Source of the DNA: DATFQE01 sp963733845
Lineage (GTDB): Bacteria; Actinomycetota; Thermoleophilia; Gaiellales; Gaiellaceae
NCBI GenBank assembly: GCA_963733845.1
Contig: CAVTEM010000010.1
Span: forward strand, 101,663 to 165,662
Length of the DNA stretch: 64,000 nt
Direction: 5' to 3'
Shown here piece by piece: positions 56,352-64,000 of the stretch. How positions within the stretch are numbered: position 1 is the first letter of the stretch; every line of letters starts with the position of its first letter. The notes below the pieces were generated by a model. That model saw only the letters and a list, made by a program, of their open reading frames with translations, was not told the origin of the DNA and ran no database searches. A program made the position numbers and the translations under genes.

Positions 56352-56691
56352 TGCTGACCGTCGCACCCGCTGACTCGTGCTCTCGACGCAGTAGGCGCTG
56401 TCGGTCGCCTTCTTCACCGAGACGCCTGAAGCGATCGCGTTGTCGTAGCTCTCCAGGTCGCTCGTGCTCATGCCTGCGTACGTGCCGTGGTCGACCTTGT
56501 ACGAGGCCGCAGCCGACACGGCTGCCAGCAGGTTCGCCCCGCGGTCGCGCCGGCAGCGCGGGCGGGGGTCGACACGACGACGGTGTCGAGCGCCTTGGCA
56601 GGCTCGTTGACCGCGTGGCCGACGACGTACGCGCCGAAGACGACGGCCGCGACGACGGCGAGCCAATGATCAGGAGGTTGATGAGACGCAT
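56311..56691 (-). CDS. Pilin-like membrane-anchored protein (several frameshifts)
   Basis: ATG 56691, MRLINLLIIG, then across a frame change LAVVAAVVFGAYVVGHAVNE, PAKALDTVVVSTPARAAG. A further change gives ANLLAAVSAAASYKVDHGTY, AGMSTSDLESYDNAIASGVS, VKKATDSAYCVES and finally SAGATVSITGPNGTFVSRGC. The head resembles that of PilA (NSTYAGMT against HGTYAGMS, a later C near the end), but the N-terminus is a plain membrane helix without a clear EEG-F site. It lies apart from the pilus operon, in the c-di-GMP module. Confidence 0.6.
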   Translation of the reverse strand: MRLINLLIIGSPSSRPSSSARTSSATRSTSLPRRSTPSSCRPPPALPARPRGEPAGSRVGCGLVQGRPRHVRRHEHERPGELRQRDRFRRLGEEGDRQRLLRREHESAGATVSITGPNGTFVSRGC

Positions 56692-56877
56692 GTCGAGTGA
56701 ACGGGCGCGGCACGATAGCTGCGCCAACTCACACAACAGCGTGGATTCTTCGCGTGCCGCACAGAACCCCCCATTTGGGTCATTCGAGGGTAGGCAAGGC
56801 GTAGGCATGCTGGGGACAGATGCGGTGGCGGCACCGCGCCTGTGGCGTCGAACCTAGTGGGGGAGGGTGTTTTCTGT

Positions 56878-57531
56878 ATGCGGTCCAAGCTAGTCATTGC
56901 CGACGACCACCAGCTGATGCTGGCTGCGGTGCGTCTGGCGCTTCAAGACGCGGCCGACATGGAGATCGTCGGCGAGACGCAGGCCGGAGAGGCGCTTCTG
57001 CCGCTCGTCGGTCGAGTGTCGCCGGACGTCGTGATTCTCGACCTGCGGATGCCCGGCCTCGACGGCCTTCGCTGCCTCGAGCTGCTCCGCGAGCGGCACC
57101 CTCACGTCAAGACAATCGTCCTGTCCGGCAGCGACGACCCGGCAGCGGTGGAAGCGTCCTTGGCGCGCGGAGCGGTCGCGTTCATCCAGAAGAACATCGA
57201 TCCGGGCGATCTCGCGGCCGTGATCCGGCAGGCGATCGCGAGCACCGTCTTCTACGCGACCGCCAACGCCACTCCGGTCGCCGCAGCCCAGCGCGAATGG
57301 GAGCTGACGCCGCGCGAGACGGAGATCTTGCACGCGCTGGCCGAAGGCCAGTCGAACAAGCAGATGGCACAGCACTTCTGGCTCTCCGCGCAGACGGTCA
57401 AGTACCACCTGACGAACATCTACCGCAAGCTCAGAGTCAACGGCCGAACCCAGGCCGTGCGTCTGGCGTACGAGCACGGGCTGATCGAGAACCCCGTTCT
57501 GCGCGAGACCACCGTTCTCGCACCTGCCTGA
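56878..57531 (+). CDS. NarL/LuxR-family response regulator
   Basis: Start at ATG 56878 (MRSKLVIADDHQLMLAAVRL), with a GGGGGAGGG upstream. Receiver domain: acidic DDH pocket, phospho-Asp in VVILDLRMPGLDG, VLSGSDDPAAVEASLARGAV, and the Lys of FIQKN. C-terminal LuxR/GerE HTH: ELTPRETEILHALAEGQSNK, LSAQTVKYHLTNIYRKLRVN. No histidine kinase is nearby, so it is an orphan. Divergent from the pilin-like gene with about 185 bases between, so it could control the c-di-GMP or pilus genes. That is positional inference. Confidence 0.93.
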   Translation: MRSKLVIADDHQLMLAAVRLALQDAADMEIVGETQAGEALLPLVGRVSPDVVILDLRMPGLDGLRCLELLRERHPHVKTIVLSGSDDPAAVEASLARGAVAFIQKNIDPGDLAAVIRQAIASTVFYATANATPVAAAQREWELTPRETEILHALAEGQSNKQMAQHFWLSAQTVKYHLTNIYRKLRVNGRTQAVRLAYEHGLIENPVLRETTVLAPA

Positions 57532-57541
57532 GCTCGCGCGG

Positions 57542-57766
57542 TCAGGTATCTGACGACACGCTCACGGCGACATCGCCGTGGCGAAGCGCCCACGCGCGGA
57601 CGTAGAAACGAAGCTCGCACAATGCGGCGTCGAGGTCGACGTCCGGTGTGGGAAAGACGCGGCACGCGTGGCAGCTGATGCGCTGCGTCAGGCAGCCGGC
57701 GGCTCGCAGGCCGGACAGCAGCTGCGGCAAAAGCCTCGGGGGGTCGATCTCGATGGTCACACTCAC
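57542..57766 (-). CDS. Small protein, 74 residues
   Basis: GTG 57766: VSVTIEIDPPRLLPQLLSGL, RAAGCLTQRISCHACRVFPT, PDVDLDAALCELRFYVRAWA. One beta strand and two helices with four cysteines. Convergent with the response regulator, 10 bases apart. No family recognised; it looks like an authentic small actinobacterial protein. Confidence 0.55.
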   Translation of the reverse strand: MSVTIEIDPPRLLPQLLSGLRAAGCLTQRISCHACRVFPTPDVDLDAALCELRFYVRAWALRHGDVAVSVSSDT

Positions 57767-57896
57767 GGCAGATCCATAGTGCAGACGACGATGGGAGCCG
57801 GACCCGGCCAAACGTCGTGATGTCGTTGGCCGACGGGTAGGCCCGACCCACCCGCGATGACGCTTCGACCTGGCGTCATCCTCTAGGCTCGCGGGC

Positions 57897-58271
57897 ATGG
57901 AGCTGATCCACACCTGCTACCGCATCACCGAGCCGGAGCGCTCGGTCGCGTTCTACGAGGCGCTCGGCTTCGAGAAGCGGCGCGAGCTGCCGATCGGCGA
58001 CGAGGCGATCAACATCTTCATGGGCCTGCCCGGCGACGACGACCGGCTCGAGCTGACCTACAACTTCGGCGTCGACTCGTACGACGTCGGCACCGGCTAC
58101 GGCCACATCGCGGTCACGGTCGACGACATGGACGCCACGCTCGCCGAGCTGGCCGAGCAGGGCATCGAGCCCGAGCGGCCGCCCTACAGCATCCGCGAGG
58201 GCGGGGCGAGGCTCTGCTTCGTCAGAGATCCGGACGAGTACCGGATCGAATTGATCGAACGCTCGGGCTAG
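57897..58271 (+). CDS. Glyoxalase/VOC-family protein (lactoylglutathione lyase-like)
   Basis: 124 residues, intact, the normal one-subunit length. Two beta-alpha-beta-beta-beta modules: LIHTCYRITEPERSVAFYEA with the first metal His, DDDRLELTYNFG with a metal Glu, GYGHIAVTVDDMDATLAELA with the second His, and YRIELIERSG with the last Glu. All four glyoxalase I metal ligands are present, so methylglyoxal-adduct isomerisation is possible, probably with mycothiol or another thiol in this lineage. It stands alone. Confidence 0.88.
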   Translation: MELIHTCYRITEPERSVAFYEALGFEKRRELPIGDEAINIFMGLPGDDDRLELTYNFGVDSYDVGTGYGHIAVTVDDMDATLAELAEQGIEPERPPYSIREGGARLCFVRDPDEYRIELIERSG

Positions 58272-58492
58272 TCGCTGCCACGCGCGGGATGCTGACGTAC
58301 CTCTACTGGCAACCCTTTGGATCCAACACGGCCGTTGCTTTTCGCCAGCACCGGCACGAGAATCGCGGGGTTCGCCCAGCCCGTCGACGATCCCATGGCT
58401 AGCTTCAGCGCGCTGTCCTATCCCGAGCTCCGGCGACAGTGGGAGCCGGTGATCGAACGCCGAATGCTCGCGGCATTCGACAAGGAGGGACC

Positions 58493-59913
58493 ATGATCAA
58501 ATTGAGGAAGCCTTCTCCAGCGATGGTCGTGGCCCTGATTGCTCTCGTGGTCGCCCTCACCGGCACGGCTGCCGCGGCGCTGGTGATCACGAGCGCGAAC
58601 ATCAAGAACGGCACGATCCAACTCGTTGACATCAGCGGAAAGGCGAAACGGGCTCTCAAGGGTCAGCGCGGGCCGCGCGGGCAGGCGGGTTCGCAGGGAC
58701 AAACGGGACTTCCGGGGAATCAAGGCTCGGCAGGACCTTCCGGTGCACAGGGAGCGCCGGGGCCGGCAGGGTCGGCAGGGCAGAAGGGCGAGACGGGAGC
58801 GGCGGGGCCGGTAGGTCCACAGGGGCCGCCGGGTCTGGGCCTCGAGCGCCCTGGGTATGTCCTGACCACACTCGACAGCGCGGGCGACGTCGGCGCCACC
58901 ACTTCGGCGACGGTCGGCGCCGACGGACTCGGCCTGATCAGCTATCACGACCTACGAACGGCGACCTCAAGGTCGCCCACTGCTCGAACATCGCCTGCAG
59001 CGCCGCGACGACGACGCCGCTCGACAGCACCGGCAACGTTGGCGTGTCCACCTCGGTGACGGTCGGCGCCGACGGACTCGGCCTGATCAGTTACCAGGAC
59101 GTCACGAACCAGGACCTCAAGGTCGCCCACTGTTCGAACATCGCCTGCAGCGCCGCCACGACGACAACGCTCGACAGCACCGGCAACGTCGGCGCCTTCA
59201 CCTCGGCGACGGTCGGCGCCGACGGACTCGGCCTGATCAGTTACCAGGACGACACTAACTTCGACCTCAAGGTCGCCCACTGTTCGAACATCACCTGCAG
59301 CGCTGCAACGACGACAACACTCGACAGCGCCGGCGACTTCGGCCGCTTCAACTCGGTGACGGTCGGCGCCGACGGGCTCGGCCTGATCAGCTACTGGGAC
59401 TTCACCGGCATCGCAGAGCAGGATCTCAAGGTCGCCCACTGCTCGAACACAGCCTGCAGCGCCGCGACGACAACGACGCTCGACAGCGCCGGCAACGTCG
59501 GCCGCTTCACCTCAGTGACGGTCGGCGCCGACGGGCTCGGCCTGATCAGCTACCAGGACCTCACGAACGGCAACCTCAAGGTCGCCCACTGCTCGGACAT
59601 CGCCTGCAGCGCCGCCACGACGACGCCGCTCGACAGCGACGCCGGCATCGTCGCCTACACCTCGGTGACGGTCGGAGCCGACGGGCTCGGCCTGATCAGC
59701 TACCAGAACAAGGTCGCCCACTGCTCGAACACGGCCTGCACCGCCGCCACGACGACACCGCTCGACAGCGCCGCCGGCGTCGGCCGCTCTACCTCGGTGA
59801 CGGTCGGCGCCGACGGGCTCGGCCTGATCAGCTACGCGGACGTCACGAACGGCGACCTCAAGGTCGCGCACTGCTCGAACTTGTTCTGCGTGCCCAACGT
59901 CCGGCGCCGCTAA
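58493..59913 (+). CDS. Exported collagen-stalk protein with 50-residue beta repeats (one frameshift)
   Basis: ATG 58493 after AAGGAGGG. N-terminal membrane/signal helix (AMVVALIALVVALTGTAAAA), then ITSANIKNGTIQLVDISGKA, a head common before such stalks. About 20 Gly-X-Y triplets follow (GQRGPRGQAGSQGQTGLPGN onward), then seven copies of a 50-residue unit with VGADGLGLISYQD, LKVAHCSNIACSAATTTTLD. One base is missing near 58953 between the first and second copies. The paired cysteines per unit suggest disulfides in a propeller-like or solenoid fold. Likely surface fibre with a ligand-binding head. Confidence 0.82.
58908..59880 (+). repeat. Seven tandem 150-base coding repeats
   Basis: The string coding VGADGLGLISY recurs near 58913, 59063, 59213, 59363, 59521, 59671 and 59810. 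The usual step is 150 bases, with in-frame insertions of three codons in unit four and shorter late units. Nucleotide identity is high, showing recent internal expansion. Confidence 0.85.
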
Positions 59914-60217
59914 GCCCTGAGGCGGGGAGACGGGCGGCGGGAGGTGCCGTGCCACTCAGCGACACAGTGGCCGGCTAATCGACGCCCCCGTCCGCCTACG
60001 GCCGCTACGAGGAGGGCGGTCGGCTGACGAGGCGGTTCAGGCCGCTCCTACCCGGTCGTGGCCCCTCGACGAGATCGCGAAGGCCCAGCACGAACTCTTC
60101 GACCTGCTTCCCTAGATCCTCAACGATGGGCGCCTGATGTCGACGCGAGGACGGCGAGCTCGCGTTTGGCACGCCGGTCGCAGCCGCGAGTGAACTCGAT
60201 GTTCGAAACTCCCCAGA

Positions 60218-60252
60218 TTCGTACCGGATCGAGCTGATCGAGCGCCGGTAAC
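60218..60252 (+). pseudogene. Possible 3' remnant of a VOC/glyoxalase gene
   Basis: The plus strand reads SPDSYRIELIERR then stop, nearly the same as the end of the VOC gene at 57897 (RDPDEYRIELIERSG). Upstream bases show no continuing VOC frame. Probably a scrap of a duplicated gene. Confidence 0.35.
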
Positions 60253-60339
60253 GCGAGACAGTCGTTGGTTCCGACAGACGCCGGTGTGCACCCGGCACCG
60301 CCCCGGGCGCGCCGCGGGGCGGTGCCTTGAGCCTGCGCG

Positions 60340-61615
60340 TCAGCCCTCGCTCGACACGATCGTCCAGGTGCGGTCGCCTGCCAGGTGCGCGCGAACCGCT
60401 GGGTCGCGCACCCACGAGGTCTCCTCGCTCACCCGCACGGCCAAGCGGGCCGGCCCGCTGATCGCGAGCTCGGCGAGCTCCACTGACGGTCTTGTCGTTC
60501 CACTGCGGGACCGGCGCTCCGTCGAGCGTCCAGCGCGTCGTCCATGAGGCGCCGACGAGGACGGGCAGCCCGAGGTCGAGGGTCGCCGCGGGCGACAGCG
60601 TGCTGTCCCTGTTGGTCTCGAGTACCTTCGACAGCTCGAAGAACTTGCCGGTCATCGCCTCTCGCTGCACTTGATCGAACGGCCAGTTGATGAACCGCAT
60701 GAGCGAGCCCCAGCTCGGACGGTAGATCCCGTACTGCGCATAGACGGCGCCCTCCCAGGTGCTGATCGACTCGTAGCCGGTGATGCTGGGCTCGCCCATC
60801 CAGCGCCACCACTTCTTCTGCATCGCGACCTGCTGATCCGCAGTCAGCGTCGAGACGTTGATGTGCGACGGTTCGCGCCCGGAGTAGACGGTCCCGTCGG
60901 CGTAGTCGTATTCGTCGTGCATCTGGCCGATGCTGTGCCCGAGCTCATGCGCGACGATCTCGGCAGACCAGATGTTGGTGCCCGAGAACGTGACGAGCTT
61001 GCGGTCCCAGTAACCGGCTCCGCCGTAGGTGTCCGAGTTGATCACGACGAGCATGTGGTCGACTTGCGGCGCCCGAGTCGCGTATGCGCGGGCCTTCGCC
61101 GTGTCGACGCAGATCAACCGGTCGATGCCGCTGCAGAAGTAGTACGAGTCGAGCGCGGTGTCCCGCTCGATCCCCAGCGTCGGATCGTTGTCCACCCCGG
61201 AGTCGTTGGAGACGACGTTCACGGCCCAGACGTTGAAGAAGTTCTGGTAGCGCGAGTAGGGCGAGATCGTTGCCAGCTCGGCCCAGCGGGCCCTGGCGTG
61301 CGCCAGGAATTCGTCCTGCTCGTCTGCGGTGTAGCCGTCGCCGAGAAAGACGATGTCGAACCGGTTGGCTGTCGGGCCGGTCCACTGGATCTCGGTGACG
61401 GTCGTCCGGCCGAGTTTCGCCGCCGGCACCGTGCCTGAGTCGAGCGTCGGGACCGTCGCGCGGCTGATGCGGCCGTCCGGAGCGAAGTCCTCGACCGGCT
61501 CGCGCGGCGGTGACGCCCAGCTGGCGGCCGCGCCGCCGGCCGGGAGCGCGAGGACGGTGATCAGCGCCGCCGCGCCGATCAATCCGAGCACACTACGAAA
61601 ACGTCGTTTAGCCAT
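60340..61615 (-). CDS. Secreted M64-family (IgA peptidase-like) metalloprotease (one frameshift)
   Basis: ATG 61615, signal peptide RSVLGLIGAAALITVLALPA. Catalytic core: RFDIVFLGDGYTADEQDEFL, YSRYQNFFNVWAVNVVSNDS, IDRLICVDTAKARAYATRAP, and the zinc site HELGHSIGQMHDEYDY. SLMRFINWPFDQVQREAMTG follows. These fit peptidase family M64. Near 60490 the frame changes; the repaired C-terminus reads SVELAELAISGPARLAVRVS, EETSWVRDPAVRAHLAGDRT and stops at TGA 60340, giving about 424 residues. Likely a secreted protease acting outside the cell. Confidence 0.88.
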
Positions 61616-61851
61616 GTCGTTAGCTCCCCCTTTGGCCGCGACGGTTACGGGGCGCAGCCTATGCCTTTGCCTGTGAGAACGTTCCAGACCCCGGTGCCCG
61701 GCGATCTCGCGCCTGGCCCCGCCAGAACCGGTGATCACCTCTAGGGCTTCCCGCGGCGGATCTAGGGCTTTCCAGCTAGAGGCTCAGGCAGGTGCGGCCT
61801 AGCCTCGAAGGCAATGACAGAACGTCCACGCCTAGCGATTGAGGGGGAGTC
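61616..61851. other. Divergent intergenic region
   Basis: Separates the minus-strand M64 protease from a plus-strand exported protein and must hold both promoters. GAGGGGGAGT lies just ahead of the ATG at 61852. I see no clear promoter hexamers. Confidence 0.4.
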
Positions 61852-62558
61852 ATGAGTGACACGAGACCGCACGACCACGAGCACCGAGACAGGTTCCTCG
61901 CCCGCCTGCGCGCGCGGCTGAGCTACGCCAACGTCATGGCCACGCTGGGGGTGTTCCTCGCGCTGACCGGGACCGCGACCGCGGCGATCGTCCTGCCGCG
62001 CGACAGCGTCGGGGCGGAGCAGATCCAGGCGGATGCGGTGCGCTCGCCCGAGATCCAGGCGGATGCCGTCCGCGGCTCGGAGATCCTGGACGAGAGCGTC
62101 GTGCTCGCCGATCTCTCGCCCGGCGCCCGCGCCTCGCTCGACGCTCCGCGCGTACGCATCGACGAAGGCGGGACCACTTCGGGTCCGTGTCGCGGTGCTC
62201 CGACATGCTGGACTGCCCGAACCTCATGGCGGTCCACCTCCCGGCGGGGCGCTGGCTGGTTCAGGCCAAGCTCACCCTCCTCGCCGACTTCGGGAACAAC
62301 GGCACCACCTGCGCCCTCGTCGAGAGCGACACCAAGATCATCGACGATGCGCCCTACATCGGCGCAGGTTACGGCTCAGGACGCGGACGCCAGACGAGCG
62401 AGCAGGTCGAGCTGATCGCAGTCGTGACCATCCCACCCGACGTCGACTCCACCACCGTCGCGGTGCGATGCGAGGAAGCCACGTTGGACGACCAGATGTA
62501 CTGGGACAGCGGCAAGCTCACGGCGCTCGAGGTGAAGGACGAGGCGCAGACCGACTAG
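61852..62558 (+). CDS. Membrane-anchored exported protein (one frameshift)
   Basis: ATG 61852 after GAGGGGGAG. A His/Asp/Arg-rich cytosolic start (SDTRPHDHEHRDRFLARLRA), one helix (NVMATLGVFLALTGTATAAI), then pentapeptide-like steps VLPRDSVGAEQIQADAVRSP, EIQADAVRGSEILDESVV. Near 62195 the frame changes and a beta domain follows: MAVHLPAGRWLVQAKLTLLA, TCALVESDTKIIDDAPYIGA, QVELIAVVTIPPDVDSTTVA. This three-part layout recurs in exported actinobacterial proteins related to the collagen-stalk group. Function unknown. Confidence 0.75.
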
Positions 62559-62573
62559 AGGCTCAGTAGAGCA

Positions 62574-62600
62574 CGGATTCGCGGTCACGAACCGCGTCCG
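62574..62600 (+). terminator. Hairpin after the membrane-anchored protein gene
   Basis: CGGA-tt-CGCGGT (62574-62585) pairs with ACCGCGTCCG (62591-62600) around a 5-base loop with a two-base bulge, 16 bases past the stop. Moderate support. Confidence 0.45.
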
Positions 62601-62631
62601 GATTGCGTTGCGTGGCGCCCTGTGGGGGTAG

Positions 62632-63714
62632 ATGAGTGGTGTGCGAGCGGGTGGCGGGATGGCGTGGCCGAGGGTGTCACTCTCGCGTGCAGCGTTGCTC
62701 GCGTTGGTGCTCGTGGGCGTGCTCGCGTTCGCTTTCGTGCTCGTGTCTCGCTCGCTTCAGGGTGAGAGCCGCTGGGAGCTAGCCGTCTCGACAGATCCGA
62801 TTGCGCTCTACGTCGTGGAGAACGGGAAGGTCGAGGAGCGCAGATCGGGTGTCGGGCCGGCGTGGTCGCCCGACGGGAAACGATTGGCCTACAAGGGCGA
62901 CTTCGACGGCAGGATCTGGGTCGACGACCGCCCCTTCGCGCTCGACGTTGGCATTGGAGGCGAGGTGCAGTGGACGCCGGACGGCCGATCGTTGCTCTTC
63001 GAGGGGAACGGCATTCGGCTCCTGGACCTGAGGACGGGAGCGGATCGACTCGTGGCTGCGGGCACGTCGCCTGCCTTGTCGCCGGACGGAGAAACGGTGG
63101 CGTACCTGCGCTACAGGCGGACGAAGCGCACCGGGCAGCTCGTTGGGTCGAGGCTCCAGCTCGTACCTCTCACGGGGGGCACGCCTCGCATCGTCGCGAG
63201 GACGCGCGGCCCTGAGTACGGGCCACATTTCGAGTCGCGCCCGCAGTGGCTCCCCAATGGGACCGGTGTCGTGATCGCTCGACGGGTCGCCGGAAGGGAA
63301 GTGTGGGCGATCGAGCTCGTACGGCTCGACGGCCGCAGACGCGTCCTCGCGCCTCGAGCAAGCCCGGACCTGACTCTGTCGCGTGACGGTCGCTCTCTCG
63401 TCTACCTGCGGGGCCACACACTGGTCGTCGCGAAACGAGGCGGAGGCGAGGAGATCTACCCGCTGCGCGGCCTGATCCCGAAGCGCTATTCCGAAGTGGT
63501 CGAGTACGACGGCTTCAGCTGGTCGCCTGACGGCCGCGAGGTCGCCTTCTCGGTCGGAGGCGCCGACCTGGCCTCCCCGACCTCCGACATGCTCCTCCGC
63601 GTCTACGCCCTCGACGTCGCCACCGGCAAGATCCGCCGACTCGCCGAGATCCACGACGCCTCGGGCGCACAGCTCGCCTGGAACCCGCGCAGCGCATCGG
63701 TCTCCGGCAAGTAG
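62632..63714 (+). CDS. Membrane-anchored PD40/TolB-like propeller protein
   Basis: ATG 62632. A signal-anchor helix (AALLALVLVGVLAFAFVLVS) and six blades with PD40 signatures: PAWSPDGKRLAYKGDFDG, VQWTPDGRSLLFEGN, PALSPDGETVAYLRY, PQWLPNGTGVVIAR, LTLSRDGRSLVYLRG and FSWSPDGREVAFSVGG. About 360 residues, intact. It lacks the PASTA tail of the related propeller at 23688 and keeps an uncleaved anchor instead. Function unknown; such propellers bind peptides or glycans. Confidence 0.85.
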   Translation: MSGVRAGGGMAWPRVSLSRAALLALVLVGVLAFAFVLVSRSLQGESRWELAVSTDPIALYVVENGKVEERRSGVGPAWSPDGKRLAYKGDFDGRIWVDDRPFALDVGIGGEVQWTPDGRSLLFEGNGIRLLDLRTGADRLVAAGTSPALSPDGETVAYLRYRRTKRTGQLVGSRLQLVPLTGGTPRIVARTRGPEYGPHFESRPQWLPNGTGVVIARRVAGREVWAIELVRLDGRRRVLAPRASPDLTLSRDGRSLVYLRGHTLVVAKRGGGEEIYPLRGLIPKRYSEVVEYDGFSWSPDGREVAFSVGGADLASPTSDMLLRVYALDVATGKIRRLAEIHDASGAQLAWNPRSASVSGK

Positions 63715-63879
63715 CCGGCGTCTGTAAAGGGCGTGACGGTACGGGTGTCGTCGCGCGACGACCGCCCCCTTGCTTCGTCGTAGCGTCGTGGCACAGCACC
63801 ACGCACCTGAGGACGCGGCCTCTCCGGGTGGTGGCTCGACCGGCGGCCCCGCGCGGCTCGCCGCGAAAAGGAGGAAGCA

Positions 63880-64000
63880 ATGCCTCAATGGGCAGAAGAG
63901 CGTTACCAAGGCGGAAAGATGGTCGACCTGCCCGGGTTTCCACGCCCGCTCTACCCGCCAGATGTGGCCGAGCAGGGAAAACGGCCGTCGATCGACGGCC
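63880..64000 (+). CDS. Start of a gene cut by the window end
   Basis: ATG 63880 preceded by AAAGGAGG at ideal spacing. The visible part reads MPQWAEERYQGGKMVDLPGF then PRPLYPPDVAEQGKRPSIDG and runs off the window. The composition is normal for coding. The PRPLYPPD...RPS.DG string reminds me of N-termini of actinobacterial or phage peptidoglycan-binding proteins, but too little is present to assign it. Confidence 0.55.
   Translation, partial: MPQWAEERYQGGKMVDLPGFPRPLYPPDVAEQGKRPSIDG

Noticed and set aside
58908..59880. Regular repeats as a possible CRISPR array
   Set aside because: The unit is 150 bases, codes a continuous protein repeat and has no constant repeat/variable spacer alternation; no cas genes are present.
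60005..60339. C-terminal extension of the M64 protease to 60005
   Set aside because: It is produced only by reading past the true stop at 60340 in a wrong frame; the extension is basic and unlike a folded domain.

Overview
The window is GC-rich, densely coded DNA that looks like an actinobacterium of the deep-branching Thermoleophilia/Gaiellales type. This is an inference from three things: very high GC, a complete type IV pilus (T4P) locus in an otherwise actinobacterial gene set, and an RsiG-like c-di-GMP-type coil. I see no rRNA, tRNA, insertion sequence or CRISPR array.

Layout. 1-2.3 kb: amino-sugar catabolism (nagA, cut by the window edge) coupled to a sugar ABC-transporter ATPase. 2.3-5.6 kb: a hemolysin-III-like membrane protein, an NTF2-like protein, a Ycf48/BNR-type exported protein, a degenerate LspA-like protein and a PAS-LuxR regulator. 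5.9-15.7 kb: two tandem giant exported surface proteins; the second carries Calx-beta, CARDB-like, cadherin-like and RTX calcium-binding repeats. 15.8-19.5 kb: a four-gene copper-type operon (membrane protein, CopC-CopD fusion, YcnI, exported anchored protein). 19.5-34.4 kb: a run of exported proteins, namely RCC1-PASTA, PD40-PASTA, an M4 metalloprotease-PASTA, three paralogues of a DUF6636-like family and an SBBP beta-propeller protein, with duplicated promoter and domain cassettes among them. 34.4-39.4 kb: small proteins, a protein with an LQRTAGN motif, a collagen-like protein and an NlpC/P60 hydrolase. 39.4-53.8 kb: the T4P locus, all on the minus strand. Its order of transcription is pilX-like, pilT2, pilW-like, pilD, pilB, then a 1.2-kb gap, pilA, pilT, pilM, pilN, pilO, a membrane SPOR protein, pilV-like and pilC. 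53.8-57.5 kb: a candidate c-di-GMP control module beside it, made of a GGDEF/HD-GYP enzyme, a two-motif RsiG-like coil, a free-standing MshEN protein, a pilin-like gene and a NarL-type response regulator. 57.5-64 kb: a VOC-fold protein, a collagen-stalk repeat protein, an M64 metalloprotease, a PD40 protein and a gene cut by the window end.

Many genes are broken by single-base insertions or deletions although both halves are well conserved and flanking genes are intact. I read these mainly as consensus errors, so frameshifted genes are given here as full-length CDS with the break positions noted. Exact starts, stops and protein lengths in those genes are therefore approximate.

How it works together (inference): the T4P machine uses PilB for extension and two PilT-type ATPases for retraction. 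The neighbouring GGDEF/HD-GYP enzyme could set c-di-GMP, which the MshEN protein and the RsiG-like coil could sense. The rest of the window is mostly secreted or surface proteins, suggesting a cell that interacts closely with surfaces, polymers or neighbours.
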